The notes below the pieces were generated by a model. That model worked only from the letters and a program-made list of their open reading frames with translations. It was not told the DNA's origin and did no database searches. Shown here piece after piece: positions 1 through 12,338 of a stretch of 64,000 nt of DNA (the first letter of the stretch is position 1; each line of letters begins with the position of its first letter). This stretch comes from Elmis aenea (taxonomy: Eukaryota > Arthropoda > Insecta > Coleoptera > Elmidae): the NCBI GenBank assembly GCA_947652605.1, contig OX393582.1, forward strand, positions 14,532,544-14,596,543, given 5' to 3'. The position numbers and the translations under genes are program-made.

Positions 1-134
1 ACTAAAAAATTAAAGAAATCACGATTTTTTTTTTAAAGAAACGACTATTTTCCCTTTTTGCAACTAATTTGGTCATTATTCACGCTGCATTATATCTTCT
101 ATACAGCGTCATTTAAATAGTATCAACAACATTA

Positions 135-1630
135 GTTAACATTATAAATGAATCATTACAGTACGGGGTAGTACCAGAAATTTGGAAAATTAATACGGTT
201 ATTCCTATTCCAAAAATTATTAACACTAAAAAATGCGGTGAGTTTAGACCTATAAATATGTTACCTAATAATAGAACAAATATTAGAAATTATAGTTAAA
301 CAACAACTCGTAGAATTTCTTAACGGTAACAAAACTATTTCAGATTCTCAATCAGGATTTAGACATAAGCATTCATGCGAAACAGCATTGAATTTAGTTT
401 TAACAAATTGGAGAGATGAAATTGAAAACGATAAAATAATTTTGGCAGTTTTTGTCGATCTGAAACGAGCATTTGAAACCATCTGTGGAAAAAGACTTTT
501 GCAAAAATTACAAATGTACGGAATCCAAGGGAATGAACTAAAATGGTTTGAAAGTTATTTATCAAACAGATTTCAAAAAACCAGGGTGGGAAAAGTAGAA
601 TCAAAGGCAATTATTAACGAGTTAGGTGTACCACAAGGATCAGTTTTAGGTCCAGTTTTATTCAATATTTACATAAATGACATTACGCAGACAGTTAAAT
701 CGTGTGACATGCATTTATTTGCAGATGATACGTTAATTTCGGTATCAGGTGAAGATTTACAAACAACAGTTAATGTCATAAACGAAGATTTAATTGAAGT
801 AACAGATTGGTTTAAAGCTAATAAACTGGAGTTGAATGTATCTAAAACAAAATGCATGGTAATAGGTAGTACACAATTCAGCAATATGTCAAATGTTAAC
901 GTATTTATAGATAATAATAAAGTAGAGATAGTTGAAGAGTTTAAATACCTAGGGGTAATTATAGATAATCATCTAAAATTTAAAAAGAACATAGATTATA
1001 TTGTAAAAAAAGTTGGTTCAAAAATTAGTTATTTTGGGAGAATATCGAATAAATTAAACTTTGAAGCTAGGATATTGGTCTATCATACAATAATAGAACC
1101 ATACTTTAATTATTGCAGTAGCATAATATTTCTAAGTAATAAGGGGGATCTGAAAAAATTACAAAAGCAGCAAAACAGAGCTTTGCGTATCATATTACAG
1201 TGTTCTAAATTAACTAAAATTGAATATATGCATAATAAGTTGGGGTTCCTTAATATATGGCAAAATACAGTGTATAACGTTTTGGTTCTAATATATAAAT
1301 GTATAAACAATATGATGCCAGGATATATGAGTAAATATCTGATATACAACAAAGAACAGCATGATTATGAAACAAGACAAAGAGAACATTTTAGACTGCC
1401 TAAATGTAAAAAAAGTAGTACACAGAACTCGCTCTATTACAAAGGGCTAAAATTATTTAATCAATTACCAAACGAATTAAAATATTCTGTTAATCTACAT
1501 GCGTTTAAAGAAGGTTGTAAGACCCATGTAAAATGGCAATTTTAATTTGAAGTATTAGTTGTAAAGATTGATGTATAAATAGTTTCTTTTATAACTAAAT
1601 AAAGCCTATTATTATTATTATTATTATTAT
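135..1630 (+). mobile_element. 5'-truncated non-LTR retrotransposon, reverse transcriptase part
   Basis: From about 135 the frame reads the start of an RT domain (NESLQYGVVPEIWKINTVIP). A lesion near 262 changes frame, and the frame then stays open through SDSQSGFRHKHSC to a stop at 1545. Motifs: AVFVDLKRAFETI (first catalytic Asp), GVPQGSVLGP, HLFADDT (the two Asp of the active site) and FKYLGVIID. The rest is a C-terminal region without RNase H. The 3' UTR ends in AATAAA and an ATT repeat (1610-1630), a simple-repeat tail. The RT resembles the CR1/I group and is the same type as the minus-strand copy at 39.0-41.0 kb; clade not certain. The apparent start codon at 388 is TTG and is not a real start. 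Confidence 0.85.
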
Positions 1631-1692
1631 AAAAGTTGGTGGATGAACTAAACTAATTAAAAGATGGAAAAAATTTCACTAAAATGTAAACG

Positions 1693-2012
1693 ATACAATA
1701 TTTTAGCGATTTCAGAAATATCCACAAGAGTAAAGGGGCCTTATTTTAAGAGTTACAAAAAAAAACTTCATAGCCAAAGATTGTTTAGAATTCAAAAATA
1801 CGACCAAAGGTGAAATATGACGTTAAAATTTCAATTTTTATTTTTGAAGTAATTTTAACATCAAAAAATTTAAAAAATATTTGGAATTTTAAAATTTTAC
1901 TCAATATAAAATATCGTTTTCTCTTGAGTTTTTTTTTTAACTCTTAAAATAACGGCACTTTAATCTTGCAAATATTTCTAAAATCGCTAAAAGCTAGTGT
2001 CGTATAGATATT
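1693..2012. repeat. Short inverted-repeat (fold-back) element
   Basis: A segment near 1693-1765 (ATATTTTAGCGATTTC and onwards, through TTATTTTAAGAGTT) is found in reverse complement near 1938-2012, with mismatches, around a loop of AT-rich DNA. No coding potential. Edges are approximate. Confidence 0.55.
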
Positions 2013-3317
2013 TATCGAGTTTTTTTTTTTAAACTTAAAATTAGTTTTATACCATGCACTTTTCTCAAGGAGATTTTCTTGCTGGATTCGATTATGCAAA
2101 AATATACTGAGTGTTCAATTTAAAAAAAAAAAAACTTTAGTGACACCCCACTTTTATGAAACACCCTGTATACTTGAAACTAATTTTAAAACATGCACGT
2201 CTAGAAATATTATAAGTTTCATTCAAAACTTTTTTTTTAATAAGTTGACATTAAGGGCAATAATGGACTTCATCGCACTATTGGCACACCCTGTATATGC
2301 AATTTTTTTTTTTGCAAAATTGGTCAATTTTCACGAGTTACACTTTTACAGCAAATAAAAGGAAATACATTTTGTCCAATTATTCAACTTTTATAAATAT
2401 GACTAAAGATATCTGAAATATTTTTGTATGTTGTTTATCAGCATTTTAGCAAATTGACACATATGCTCTTTAGTTATGAGGTCCTAATGGTTGCCCTCAA
2501 ATTTGAATCACCCTGTATACATCTTAATAACAAGTTTTATTGTTATTTAACCCTTGCAACGTGCTCAAAATCAAAATTACAAAAAAGTGTTACCCATAAA
2601 TTACTTAAAAATAAAAATATTTGAACAAGTTCACTGAACCAGAAACACATTCTGATAAACTTGGCCAATATTTTACTTTATTGTTATTTCATTTTTTAAA
2701 TTTTGTTTATGTAAGTGCATTCGTTATTTAAATGTATTTTTTTTGTTTGTTTATTAGAATACTGATTAAATTTTTTACCGAAGATTTAATGTTTAAATTA
2801 TCGGTTCCTTCGAATAAAATTTACATACATTTTTGTGTGTGTTTTAAGAATTTGTAAACGTGTAAGTATTTTTCGAAAACTCTATGCGTAATTTAAAAGG
2901 TCGATTCGAGTAACTAAGTACATCACTTCTTACTTATAAATGTTTAATATTCGTCACAAGTAGCATCAAGCAGAGGAAGTATTATGCAATATTGCAATAC
3001 TAATGACCACAACAAATTACAACGGCTACTACCCAAGTTGGCAAATAAAAACTTTTGATTGAGAAATAGCTGGAAACCCCGAATTCTGATATCACCCATA
3101 TATTTTTTTTAATTCTTCATGATCTTCACATAACTTTTGCAATGATTATCATCAATCCAATTCCGAGGTTTCTAATATCAATCTCTTGATTAAGATTATT
3201 AAATCTTATTCTGTTTCATGTTTTCTGTTTAATAGCGGATAATAAAATAGATACAAGGTTAAAAAAAACTGCAGATATTTTTCTGATCACTACCAATATT
3301 TAGATCGTGGTTATTTG
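2013..3317. other. Noncoding AT-rich DNA with remnants ending CACCCTGTATA
   Basis: Three outward ends reading CACCCTGTATA or CACCCTGTATAC occur near 2160, 2287 and 2510, each the reverse complement of the TATACAGGGTG end seen on the fold-back elements. They look like single ends of decayed copies. No gene, RNA gene or long ORF with recognisable content. Confidence 0.5.
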
Positions 3318-4119
3318 TACAGAGTGATTCAAATTCGGAGGCGACCATGGGGACCTCGCTTATTACTGAAGATAGAGGGTATTTTGGCAAAGTTGCTAAA
3401 TTTTATGCTCATCAATAATATCAAAACAGATTTGAAATATCTTCAATTGTTTTAGAAAAAATTGAAAAAAAACTGAAAAAATTAAATTTTTGCTATAACT
3501 TTTTTATTTACTCATTTTTTTAAAAATCTGTTAAAGCCTTTACATGACCACTTTTTATTTTACATTTAATGGTGCCATCAATGTTTTGCTGTGCCGATTC
3601 CGTTTTGTTTTATATGTGCTAACAGTTTAATTTCTTAGGGACGACAAATGTGATTTTCATCTAGTTATTGGATGTGTTAAATAAATGAAAACAATTTTAT
3701 TTTCAAATAAATACATTGTTTATGTAAATAACATAATCATGTAATACATTTTTGAAATTAGAAAAAAGTTCTAGCTAACTAGATGAAAATCAAGTTTGTC
3801 GCCCATAAGAAATTAACAAGTTAGTGCCTATAAAACAAAACGGAATCGGCACAGCAAAAAATTGATGGCACCATTAAAAGTAAAATAAAAAGTGGTTATG
3901 TAAAGGCTTTAACAGATTTTAAAAAAAGTTATAGCAAAAAAACTAAAAGTATTTTTTTTAGTTTTTTCAATTTTTACAAAAACTGTTGAAGATATTTCAA
4001 TCTGTTGTGATATATTGATGACCATAAAATTTAGCAACTTTGCCAAATTTAAACCTAACCTCTATCTTCAGTAATAAGCGAGATCCCCATGGTCGCCCTC
4101 GAATTTGAATCACCCTGTA
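3318..4119. mobile_element. Fold-back element, about 0.8 kb, CAGAGTG/CACCCTG ends
   Basis: Left end TACAGAGTGATTCAAATTCG and right end CGAATTTGAATCACCCTGTA are near-perfect inverted repeats. The arms continue inward through CATGGGGA-TCTCGCTTATTACTGAAGATAGAG to the AGCAACTTTGCCAAA region and beyond. A second nested inverted pair (ACGACAAA / TTTGTCG, about 3630 and 3800) is inside. TA flanks both ends. No coding potential, so it is a non-autonomous element. Confidence 0.75.
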
Positions 4120-4937
4120 TATGTGCAACGTTTAAAGGAATCGGTTTTGTTTTATTTGCAAATTCATAATTATTCATGTTTTTCTTGTATGGTATGTATA
4201 AAATTGTAACAAGGTTACAAAAATCCATACTACAAAACAATGTTGCTATTTTCTCAAAAAATTATTTTCCCCAGCATCACTAAATCACTATTGTTCGAAA
4301 TATTCAAACGGTTTTTGTTTTTATTAAATCATAGACTATATCGTATGATATTTCTGTTATTGATATTTTTGTGGTAAATTATCTTTTTTTTAATCACATT
4401 TTGATTTTTGTGTATAAATTAAAATAGTTTTAACGTGTAATTTACATTTTATGAAGTTTGTTTATCACTTTTTAACCTCAAGCAAAATAACCTCCATAAT
4501 TCTAAAATATGTGTAGATATTAGTTCAGCCGGGTCAAGTATAAAACTTTTATCTCATTTCTTAAGTACACCACGAGACACGACAATGAGATTTTGATTGA
4601 TATAATGGTAAACTTAAATACATTAACTGATATGTGTCTATGTTATAATCAATGAAAATATTGTTTAGTAAAATAAGCACATCAAACATAATCAGTTACT
4701 TGAGAAATTAACCAAGTTGTTTTAAGAACAGGGTGTAAATATTGTTGTATAGAACAACAATCGATGATTTTGTCTATCTTATTGCGGTGTTTTATTAGTT
4801 AGTAATGTAGTGACATTTGTAAGCAACTTCAGAGAATAAAAAAACAACTCTTATAGGTATTAACGATTTTATAATTACAAAAAATATGTATGTGTTTAAT
4901 AAGAACTTAAAATGTTTCCATCTATAACACCATACAG
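4120..4937. other. No gene seen
   Basis: AT-rich DNA between two mobile elements. I see no ORF with protein-like content, no RNA gene and no repeat boundary. Confidence 0.5.
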
Positions 4938-5836
4938 CAGTGGTTCTCAATGTTTTTTCTTGGTGTACCCTCTAACGTGCTAACTATTTCTCAAGTATCG
5001 TTCAATATTATTTTATTATATTAGCATAAGCTTTAATATTTACAAAATTATATTATAATTTATTATTGATTGTGGGGTTATTTCACAAACATAATAAAAT
5101 TGAAAATACACTTATTTTTTGAGTAAATCTCAAATTTTATATAAACAGAAAAAGCATTAACAATAACATATTCATAAAATAAACAGAATATAGTTTTTTT
5201 TGGGTAAATTAAATTAGGAAAATTTAAAAAATGTGTAGGTAGAAAAACAAAAGCAAAATAATAACACATTAATTTCTTTGCTAAATAAAATCTAAGAATG
5301 TATGGATAATAAGAACAATAAAGTTAATGGGATACTTGGGTCCAATTTTCGGCAATTCGGAAAATTTGGTTGTCACGAAGGTAATTGCAAACGAATATCT
5401 GCCAAAGCGTTAAACCTATTTTTTTTAGTTTTCGTGTTGCAATATTTGGCAAAGCCATATTCGCACAATTACGTGCTAACAAAAGGCAGAGAGAAGCCTT
5501 TTCTTTATCGGCTATTTTTGGAAAATTTCGCAGTCGAACAGCCCAAAATGATAAAGTACAAAAACAAATTCTTGGTATGTCATATCATAAGTTACATAAT
5601 TTTTTTTTGTAGTTAAGACATAATTAATTCGTTTTATGAAGGAGGCTTAGCTAATTACCTATAATTTTCAATTTCTGTATCACCAGAAATATTCAATAAA
5701 TGAGGTTGATAATTTTGCAAGACGTTGAATAAATGCTTTTCAATAAATAATAACTAATTATTTTTTGAAAAAACAAACAAATGAAATACGTCATTTCATA
5801 TTAAAAGCCAGGCGTATCCCCAGTTGAGAACCACTA
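4938..5836. mobile_element. hAT-type non-autonomous element (CAGTGGTTCTCAA ends)
   Basis: Left terminus CAGTGGTTCTCAATG and right terminus reading TAGTGGTTCTCAACTG in reverse complement match the CAGNGGTT end typical of hAT transposons. The last base of one end is changed. No clear 8-bp target duplication. Overlapping ORFs at 5302-5616 show no transposase motif that I recognise. Confidence 0.65.
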
Positions 5837-7507
5837 CACATATACAACAGTATGACACATTTGGTACAGAATATTCTTAAATTCAACTTGTAGTAGAGAC
5901 TTCGGTTAGGGCATCTATTTTGATGGAAAATTTATACAAATATTCAAGGCTTACTATAATATTTTTAGGTCAAGTATTACCAACTAGTTATAAATATCTT
6001 AAAAAGACATACGTCTGTTAATTAACTAAGATAGAAGTATATTATTAGTTTAAACTGTTTAAAGTATGTATTTTTCGGAAAAACTGCATAAATTATTAAA
6101 TATGAATAAAAAAGTAAACAGTGCCATTTGACTCCAGGAAATTACGAAACAAAATGATATATTTTATTTGAAACTTTTTTTGATAATTATTTCCGATAAC
6201 AAAATAAGTGGGGATGTCATAAGTGATGCTTCATCCTGTGTAGTATGCAGCTCTCGTATGTTCTTCTAACGACAAACTCAATAAAACTCGGCTATTCATT
6301 TTTTTTTTGTCCAAATAATACATTTTTTCGGGACGTTGACTGTCGGTAAGTGTGACTGTCGGCAAGTTAGTCTGTAGGGAAGCTGGCGGTCGGGAAGTTG
6401 GCCGTCGGGCAGTTGGCTTGGAGAAAATTACCCACACCCGTAGTTCGGCAACTAAACAGTTTGTGTCTTGACACAAATTAAACGATTGCGCGATTTCGTA
6501 CAACTGTTTTGTGTCGTATAGGAGCACACACAGTAGCTCTAACTCGTAGAAATCCATGTTATAACCAAACAATTTAGTTGCTTGAGAGCTGCGTGACTCC
6601 TGATTTAGTTTTGCGTATGTGAGCGCGGTTCAGCCATTCGCGGATCAAACTGTTGCAGAACTGATTAATTGCATGTCAGCGCCCAGGTTATGTTACAATA
6701 TTTTGATGTTACATTGTCTAACGACACTGTCATTCTAAAAATTATTTTTAATCTTCTATAAGTTATAGAAACGTGATATACGTACATATAAGTTAATCAT
6801 TTAAAATGTATGCACGCTAAATAAGTCGTAAACTTTGCTTCCTAGAAACGTTATATTATACACAAACACAAATCAGTCTCTCTTAAAAAAACGTGATAAG
6901 TCAAAAACTAAACAGTTTGTTTTTATTAACATGCGAATTTCATGTAGGTAGCTCTCCTAGATGTTGCTTAGATTTTATTGATGTTAACACCATCTCAAGT
7001 TTTTTTAATTGCGAGTCAGGTATAAAATTTATTTTAACCGGTTAAAACCAGACACGATGAATGTTAAATAATGACTATTTCAATAGCCGACTATCTAACA
7101 GTCGCCTATTTACGAAAATTAGCATACTCACGCAAATATTGTACAGGCGTTTAGTTACTACGGTAGTATCTTAGCGGATATTTCGAATTTTTTACCATTA
7201 ATTATGTTAAACATCTTAAAGGTAATAAACAATAACAGTTTCTCCGAAAAGGATTAAAGTAGGTACTATTTAGGTTTATAATATTTTTTAAGGCAGGTTT
7301 TCATGACATCGTTTATATGAATCTATCTGGAATTTCTGCGACAGAAAAATATAAAAAACATGTAACAAATGTTGCCACAAATATGTTATGTGTGAAAACC
7401 TAATGGGTAATACTTCCTTAGAAAAGGTTGTTGATTCAATAAAAAAAAACTTTAGAATCGCTCAGCGCTGTATTTTACCTTGTTGAGGCTGTAAGTGTAA
7501 GCTGTTA
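5837..7507. other. No gene seen
   Basis: AT-rich DNA. 6330-6420 holds a GC-richer patch with repeated GTCGG-AAGT motifs (CTGTCGGTAAGT, CTGTCGGCAAGT, GGTCGGGAAGT, GTCGGGCAGT), a decayed minisatellite; the minus-strand ORF across it (6231-6572) is a low-complexity artefact. Confidence 0.45.
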
Positions 7508-8133
7508 TACAGGGTGTGTAAAAATTGGGGGAAGCGCTACACGTGGCGATGTTCTTCGTAAATTTCTAAGTCGAAAATCTTAATACGAAAATGTTGTACC
7601 ATGCTTGCTGTGTCTGCAAGAGGTCCTCAAAGTTTTGGCATTTAGTCCTTTAATAAGCGTTATTATTTAATACTTGCAAATGAAAAAGCTGCAATTTGGA
7701 ATAGAAATAAATTTCGAATAGTATTTTTCCTAGATATTGTGTTCTTCCTTTCAAAAATTGGTGTTGAAAATATGTAAATCACTGATTTGAATAAAAATAA
7801 TACATATGGCAACATTGTCTAGCTGTCATCTCTGTTTTTCTCGTAATTATTTCTAGTTTGTGTTTTACGATACCCAAAAGTTTGCAGCTATGTTTACGAA
7901 CTGAAGGCTTTCAGTTCGAACAAAAATTGTAAATACCTATGTAAAAATTGCTGATAAAAAAATGTCCAAACGCAAATTAATGTATGCAAAGTTGCCAATT
8001 TTTTTTTTCTTTAAATGGTTCCTGAGGCCATAGGAAGCATGGTACAACATTTTTGTATCAAGAATTTCGACTTAGAATTTTACGAAGAACATCGTCACGT
8101 GTAGCGCTTCCGCCAATTTTTACACACCCTGTA
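7508..8133. mobile_element. Fold-back element, about 0.63 kb, CAGGGTGTG ends
   Basis: TATACAGGGTGTGTAAAAATTG at the left and the reverse complement (AATTTTTACACACCCTGTATA) at the right. The arms extend through GCGCTACACGTG-CGATGTTCTTCGTAAA and TTGTACCATGCTT, about 120 bp each. The centre (7640-8020) is unrelated to either arm. TA at both borders. Confidence 0.78.
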
Positions 8134-10437
8134 TATGTAAAATGAATTAAAAAATCATATTCTTTATTAGTGTAAATACAAAACGTCCTAAAAGTGGCTA
8201 TCTATTTTGGCGAATTTAAGTGTATTTTAGAAAATTTTTATTCTGGTACAGTGAGTGGTATGTCCATTATTTTACAAATTTTGTATTTAAAAATCAATTT
8301 TTTGTGAATTTGGCCTAAATTTATTGTTCTGTATGCTTTTTATGCTGCATCACTCCATAAACATTGTTGCACATTCATCAACAATGATAATATGTCTGAA
8401 AGGTAAATAAAAAATCGTGTAAACAATAATTATTGTACTTTTTTAAATACATAAATTGTTATAATATTGGACATACCGTTAAACCAGAATTCAGTTTTTT
8501 TAAACACACTTTAATTCATCTATACAGGGTGGTCCACATAGAAGGGCCACTATTGGGATCTCGTAAACGGTAAGAGCTACGAATGATATGTTACTTATTT
8601 GGAATTGCCTATGTCTACATACAGGGTGTTGCAGGACGTAACGGCCAAACTTAAGAAGCATGTTCCTTGGGTCAATTTAAGCAAAAAATGTCATATAAAC
8701 CATAGTCGAAAACTCAATGGTTATCGAGTTATAGACTTTTAAAGTTTATAAAAAAAGGTTAATTTTAACATAAAAAAGTATGAAATACCGCTTTTAACTT
8801 CTAAAATACTGATTTAACAACAAAATGTTTTTTATAAAAGATGCATCGCTTTCTTTGTTGCGCTTTATGTATACTCGATTTCGTTTGTTTTTTACGGTTT
8901 ATTTGCTATGGCAACCAAGCTAGTTATTTTAAATAGACCAAAAATTCTTAATAACTCGAAAATTATTGCAGATAGGTATAGGAAACGCTAATACAGATTG
9001 ATGCAGAATTTAATTTTGCATTATAAAATGAAAAAAAAAAAGTTTGGGCATTGTATTTGAAAAAAACGAGTTTTAATAGTCTGAAGTTGTATTAAAAGAA
9101 AATTAAATTTTGAACACACTGTAAGTAATGCATCGATTGCAAAAATTCCAGGATGAACTCCAAGGTTTTTTCTATGCATAGTATAAATTTGAGGGTTTTC
9201 TCTTCAAAAATGGCGGCGGTATATAATATTAAGCATCATGATGAAAATCAAAAAATGTTCAAAAAATGTTCAAAAAATGTTCAAAAAAGTCAAAAAACCT
9301 ATAAGACGACTGCACTTAGGTACAGGAAATGCTATTAAAAGTCCCTCTAAAATAACGTGTTAAATCCAAAAATGCAATAAATAATGGACCATTGTATTTG
9401 AAATAAGAACGTAGACGTCAACTTCCGGTATTTCCGGAAGTGTCGCCATTTTGAAAATATTTTCATTAAACAGATCAGATGGCATTATGATCATAACCAA
9501 AATTGCAGATCAATACCCTTTTTCATTCTTCATATATTTTTATTGCCCGGTCCCAATCAATCACACTGTATACCTAATTATTAGAGCACAATTCATGTAA
9601 ACTGTAAACAACGAGTCCCCATTTTCAGTTGTGCATATATACAATGTCTTATAAAGACTGTACTTTCGTGATTTTATATTCCGAATGGTTTTTAGGACAA
9701 TGAAATATTATAAAATTATAAATATTGATAATGTTGTTACCATTTCCGTTAAATATGCAGAATTACTCACACTAACTGGTGTGAACAAGTTTGCGAATAA
9801 CGTATTTACAAATTAAATGTTAAATTATAATATTTGACGGCTTTAATAATATTAACTTAAAAAATATTTGGGTAAAGTCAATATTGTATATGCACATAAT
9901 TAATGTGTGTATATAAATGAGTCAGTCAACGCACCTCGTAAAGCGATCAAGTTAGCGAACTTTTAGCCCATTGTAAATATTACCTGCTGCCACGGTCGTT
10001 GGGATCATTAATCAGAATTATTATTAACAGCATTTTAGGCCTTTTCATGTTACTTCATAATATTAACGATTTGTTTGCTTTTGATCAGAAAGGAATTTAT
10101 TTAGAATCATTTATTCAGGTTAACAATGGATTAAAGATGAAAGGATTTTTTGATTTGTATGACTTTATAAACAAAACAAATTTTCATTACCCACAGTGGG
10201 CGTATTATTTTTCTGTAGGATTCAATTGTTCAGCACATTCTGGGAAAGTTATAATTTAATATAAAAAGAATTTGGAACGAACAATAAACGATGGTTTTAT
10301 GTCAAAGAAATTAGAACATTATCAGGATTTCGGAAAAAATTATAGTAGACATTATTTTAGGGTGTTATACTAAGAAAAATTGAGTCGGTGAATAATTTAA
10401 AAGAACAAGGGAACATCCGGTGAAAAACTACAGTTGA
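8134..10437. other. Noncoding; unmatched CAGGGTG ends; candidate TATA box at 9910
   Basis: TACAGGGTGG at 8524 and TACAGGGTGT near 8621 are ends with no inverted partner found. TATATAAAT at 9910-9918 is followed by a hydrophobic reading frame (10049 ATG: MLLHNINDLFAFDQKG to a stop at 10258). A possible donor after TTTATTCAG near 10122 has phase 0 and cannot join the CLIP exon, which needs phase 1, so I do not call it the missing first exon. Confidence 0.3.
9250..9286. repeat. Short tandem repeat, 11-bp unit
   Basis: CAAAAAATGTT is repeated three times in a row, then decays into CAAAAAAGT. It accounts for a spurious lysine-rich ORF there. Confidence 0.8.
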
Positions 10438-10628
10438 TATGGGATTTTTTTTAAATTTTCGCGGACGTGGTCCTCTTTCGGGTTCCGTACCTATTGGTCT
10501 ATTGTACCCTCTGGTGATAGCACCTTAAAGAAGTCCTGTGTTTTTGAAAAACTCCAGGATTTTCTTTGAGGGTGTTTTTCTTAACTCTTTTTGATTGGCT
10601 TTTTCTATCCCTAGATGTCTACGTCGAT

Positions 10629-11555
10629 TAGGGATTGTAATACCGGTAAACCGGTTTACCGGTAAATCGCAAAAATGCTCTTCAAATTTTACCGGTAATT
10701 TGCCAGTTTTTTACCGGTAATTCCGGTAATTTTACAACATCTTTCTAATCATGATAAAAATCTAAATCAAATAATCGAAAAAAAATTGACGTATTTTCAA
10801 AGAGAAAAAATAAGGGGAAAGCATACAAATGGCATATGATTGTTTGATTGTTTACTCACTACTCGACCAACAAGTGTAGTAGAATCCGTGAAAGCTTTTT
10901 CCGCGGCTGGATTATTTTGTACAAAAATTAGGTCGCAATTAGGAGACGATAGTTAAAATAAATTATATTTTCTACGTGGTTATTTTTTAAGAAAAGTTTA
11001 AAATAAAAAATATTGTTAATAGTTTGACAACATAGGTATATTATGTTAAATCATTTTATATTTTATGTTAAGAATAGTTTTATTTTCATGTGTTTTTTGT
11101 AATGCTGGATTATATTTTTTGTAATATTTTTATTTTATATATTATATGTATATTGTCATTTTATATAGTGTTATATTAATATTACATAAAAATATATTAG
11201 ATACGTTAACTAATATATTGTATGAAACTAATTGGGATAGTTTAGGCTTCAACTATCTCAATCAGTTCCATAATAAATAAATGTATATAAATATATTTAT
11301 TTTTAATATGGTTTTCGGAGTTTATCTGGGTAATATTTAAATTGGCTCGACGTTTCGGCAAGCTCTCACTATAGGGGAGACGCGGATAAACTCCGTAAAC
11401 TACATTAAAAATGTTAGTAACCGCAAAAAATCTAAAAAGAAACAATATAATATAAATATATATGATTTACCAGTAAATTACCGGTAAACCGGTTTTGATT
11501 GACAGTTTTACCGAATTACCGGTAATTCAAAAAGTCGGTAAATTTACAATCCCTA
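10629..11555 (+). mobile_element. hAT transposon remnant, 927 bp, with 8-bp target duplication
   Basis: ACGTCGAT at 10621-10628 and again at 11556-11563 is an exact 8-bp target duplication. Ends are TAGGGATTGTAA and its reverse complement TTACAATCCCTA, followed inside by multiple ACCGGTAA/TTACCGG blocks on both sides. It is inserted in the 3' part of the LOA/R1-like element. A transposase tail remains inside (separate entry). A short inverted pair (CGGAGTTTATC / GATAAACTCCG, about 11316-11395) suggests a small secondary insertion. Confidence 0.88.
10861..10956 (+). pseudogene. hAT transposase C-terminal remnant
   Basis: The frame reads TRPTSVVESVKAFSAAGLFC followed by TKIRSQLGDDS and a stop at 10954-10956. 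This matches the end of the hAT dimerisation region (Ser-x-x-x-Glu-x-x-Phe-Ser-x-Ala-Gly, then a basic R-x-x-L). The rest of the gene is missing, so the element cannot move by itself. Confidence 0.75.
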
Positions 11556-11595
11556 ACGTCGATAGGGTGCGGAATCCTTCACACTGGCATATTAA

Positions 11596-12338
11596 CACGT
11601 TAAGCCCGGGTGTGAAATGCAAAATTTTGGGTCCCTGGGACAATTTTTTGTTGTTGTTGTAATTTCAGTGTTATGCTTTAATATGAGTTATGGTTGTTGC
11701 GATTTTGAAAAATAATGTTCCTTATAGTATTTTTTTAAGATTCTGTTTAAGACACCATACTTATGTCTCGCCGTCTAGTGACCACTTGGACAGCGTGATA
11801 CTGTATTTTTTGTTATGCGAAAATAAAAAAAGAAACAGGGAAGAATCGTGACTCAACGAAAATGTTCTCGTATAAAATGGCATTGTACTGTCTGTGAAAA
11901 GTATTACTCTGTGTAAGCTGATTTTTCACTGTAAACAAAGGGAAAAAATAATTCATAACTGCTTTTGCACTGAAGCTTATCTTTTTTTTTTAAATGAATA
12001 ACCGATTTCTTATGGTTTGGTTCACTTATTTTGTTTATTATACAAATGTGTATCACTTTATTTTGTACATTATTGTATAATTTATTTCTGAATATATAAT
12101 TTTCCATTCAGTGCCTTATAAAAACCAAATTATCCGAAATATTTTCGGCCCAAAAGCATAAGTTGGTTCCCCGGACGGCCATGCATTATATTCCATGTAT
12201 TTAGCATTATAGCGTGATACCTAACGATAGGCACGCCGTCCAAGTGAACTCAAATAGTGAGACCATTAATTTCGTATCGCCGTCCGACTGGCCACCAGAA
12301 GTGAGACATCGCGTTAATGTCACGCCGCGCTTAACGTG
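11596..12338. mobile_element. piggyBac-like non-autonomous element, TTAA flanked
   Basis: TTAA at 11592-11595 and 12339-12342 flanks ends CACGTTAAGCCCGG (left) and, in reverse complement, CACGTTAAGCGCGG (right). TTAA target choice with a C-rich short inverted repeat fits the piggyBac superfamily. It splits the LOA/R1-like coding sequence; the reading frame continues across the TTAA. The interior (743 bp in all) has no recognisable transposase. Only 28 bp separate it from the target duplication of the hAT element. Confidence 0.8.

Noticed and set aside
6231..6572. 113-codon minus-strand ORF
   Set aside because: Contains a decayed minisatellite (SRPPASLQTNLPTVTLTDSQ region) and no family match that I can name.
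10049..10258. Hydrophobic reading frame after a TATA-like box as first exon of the protease
   Set aside because: The only good donor has the wrong phase for the CLIP exon, TATA spacing to a start site is unclear, and the sequence is not recognisably a signal peptide plus pro-region.
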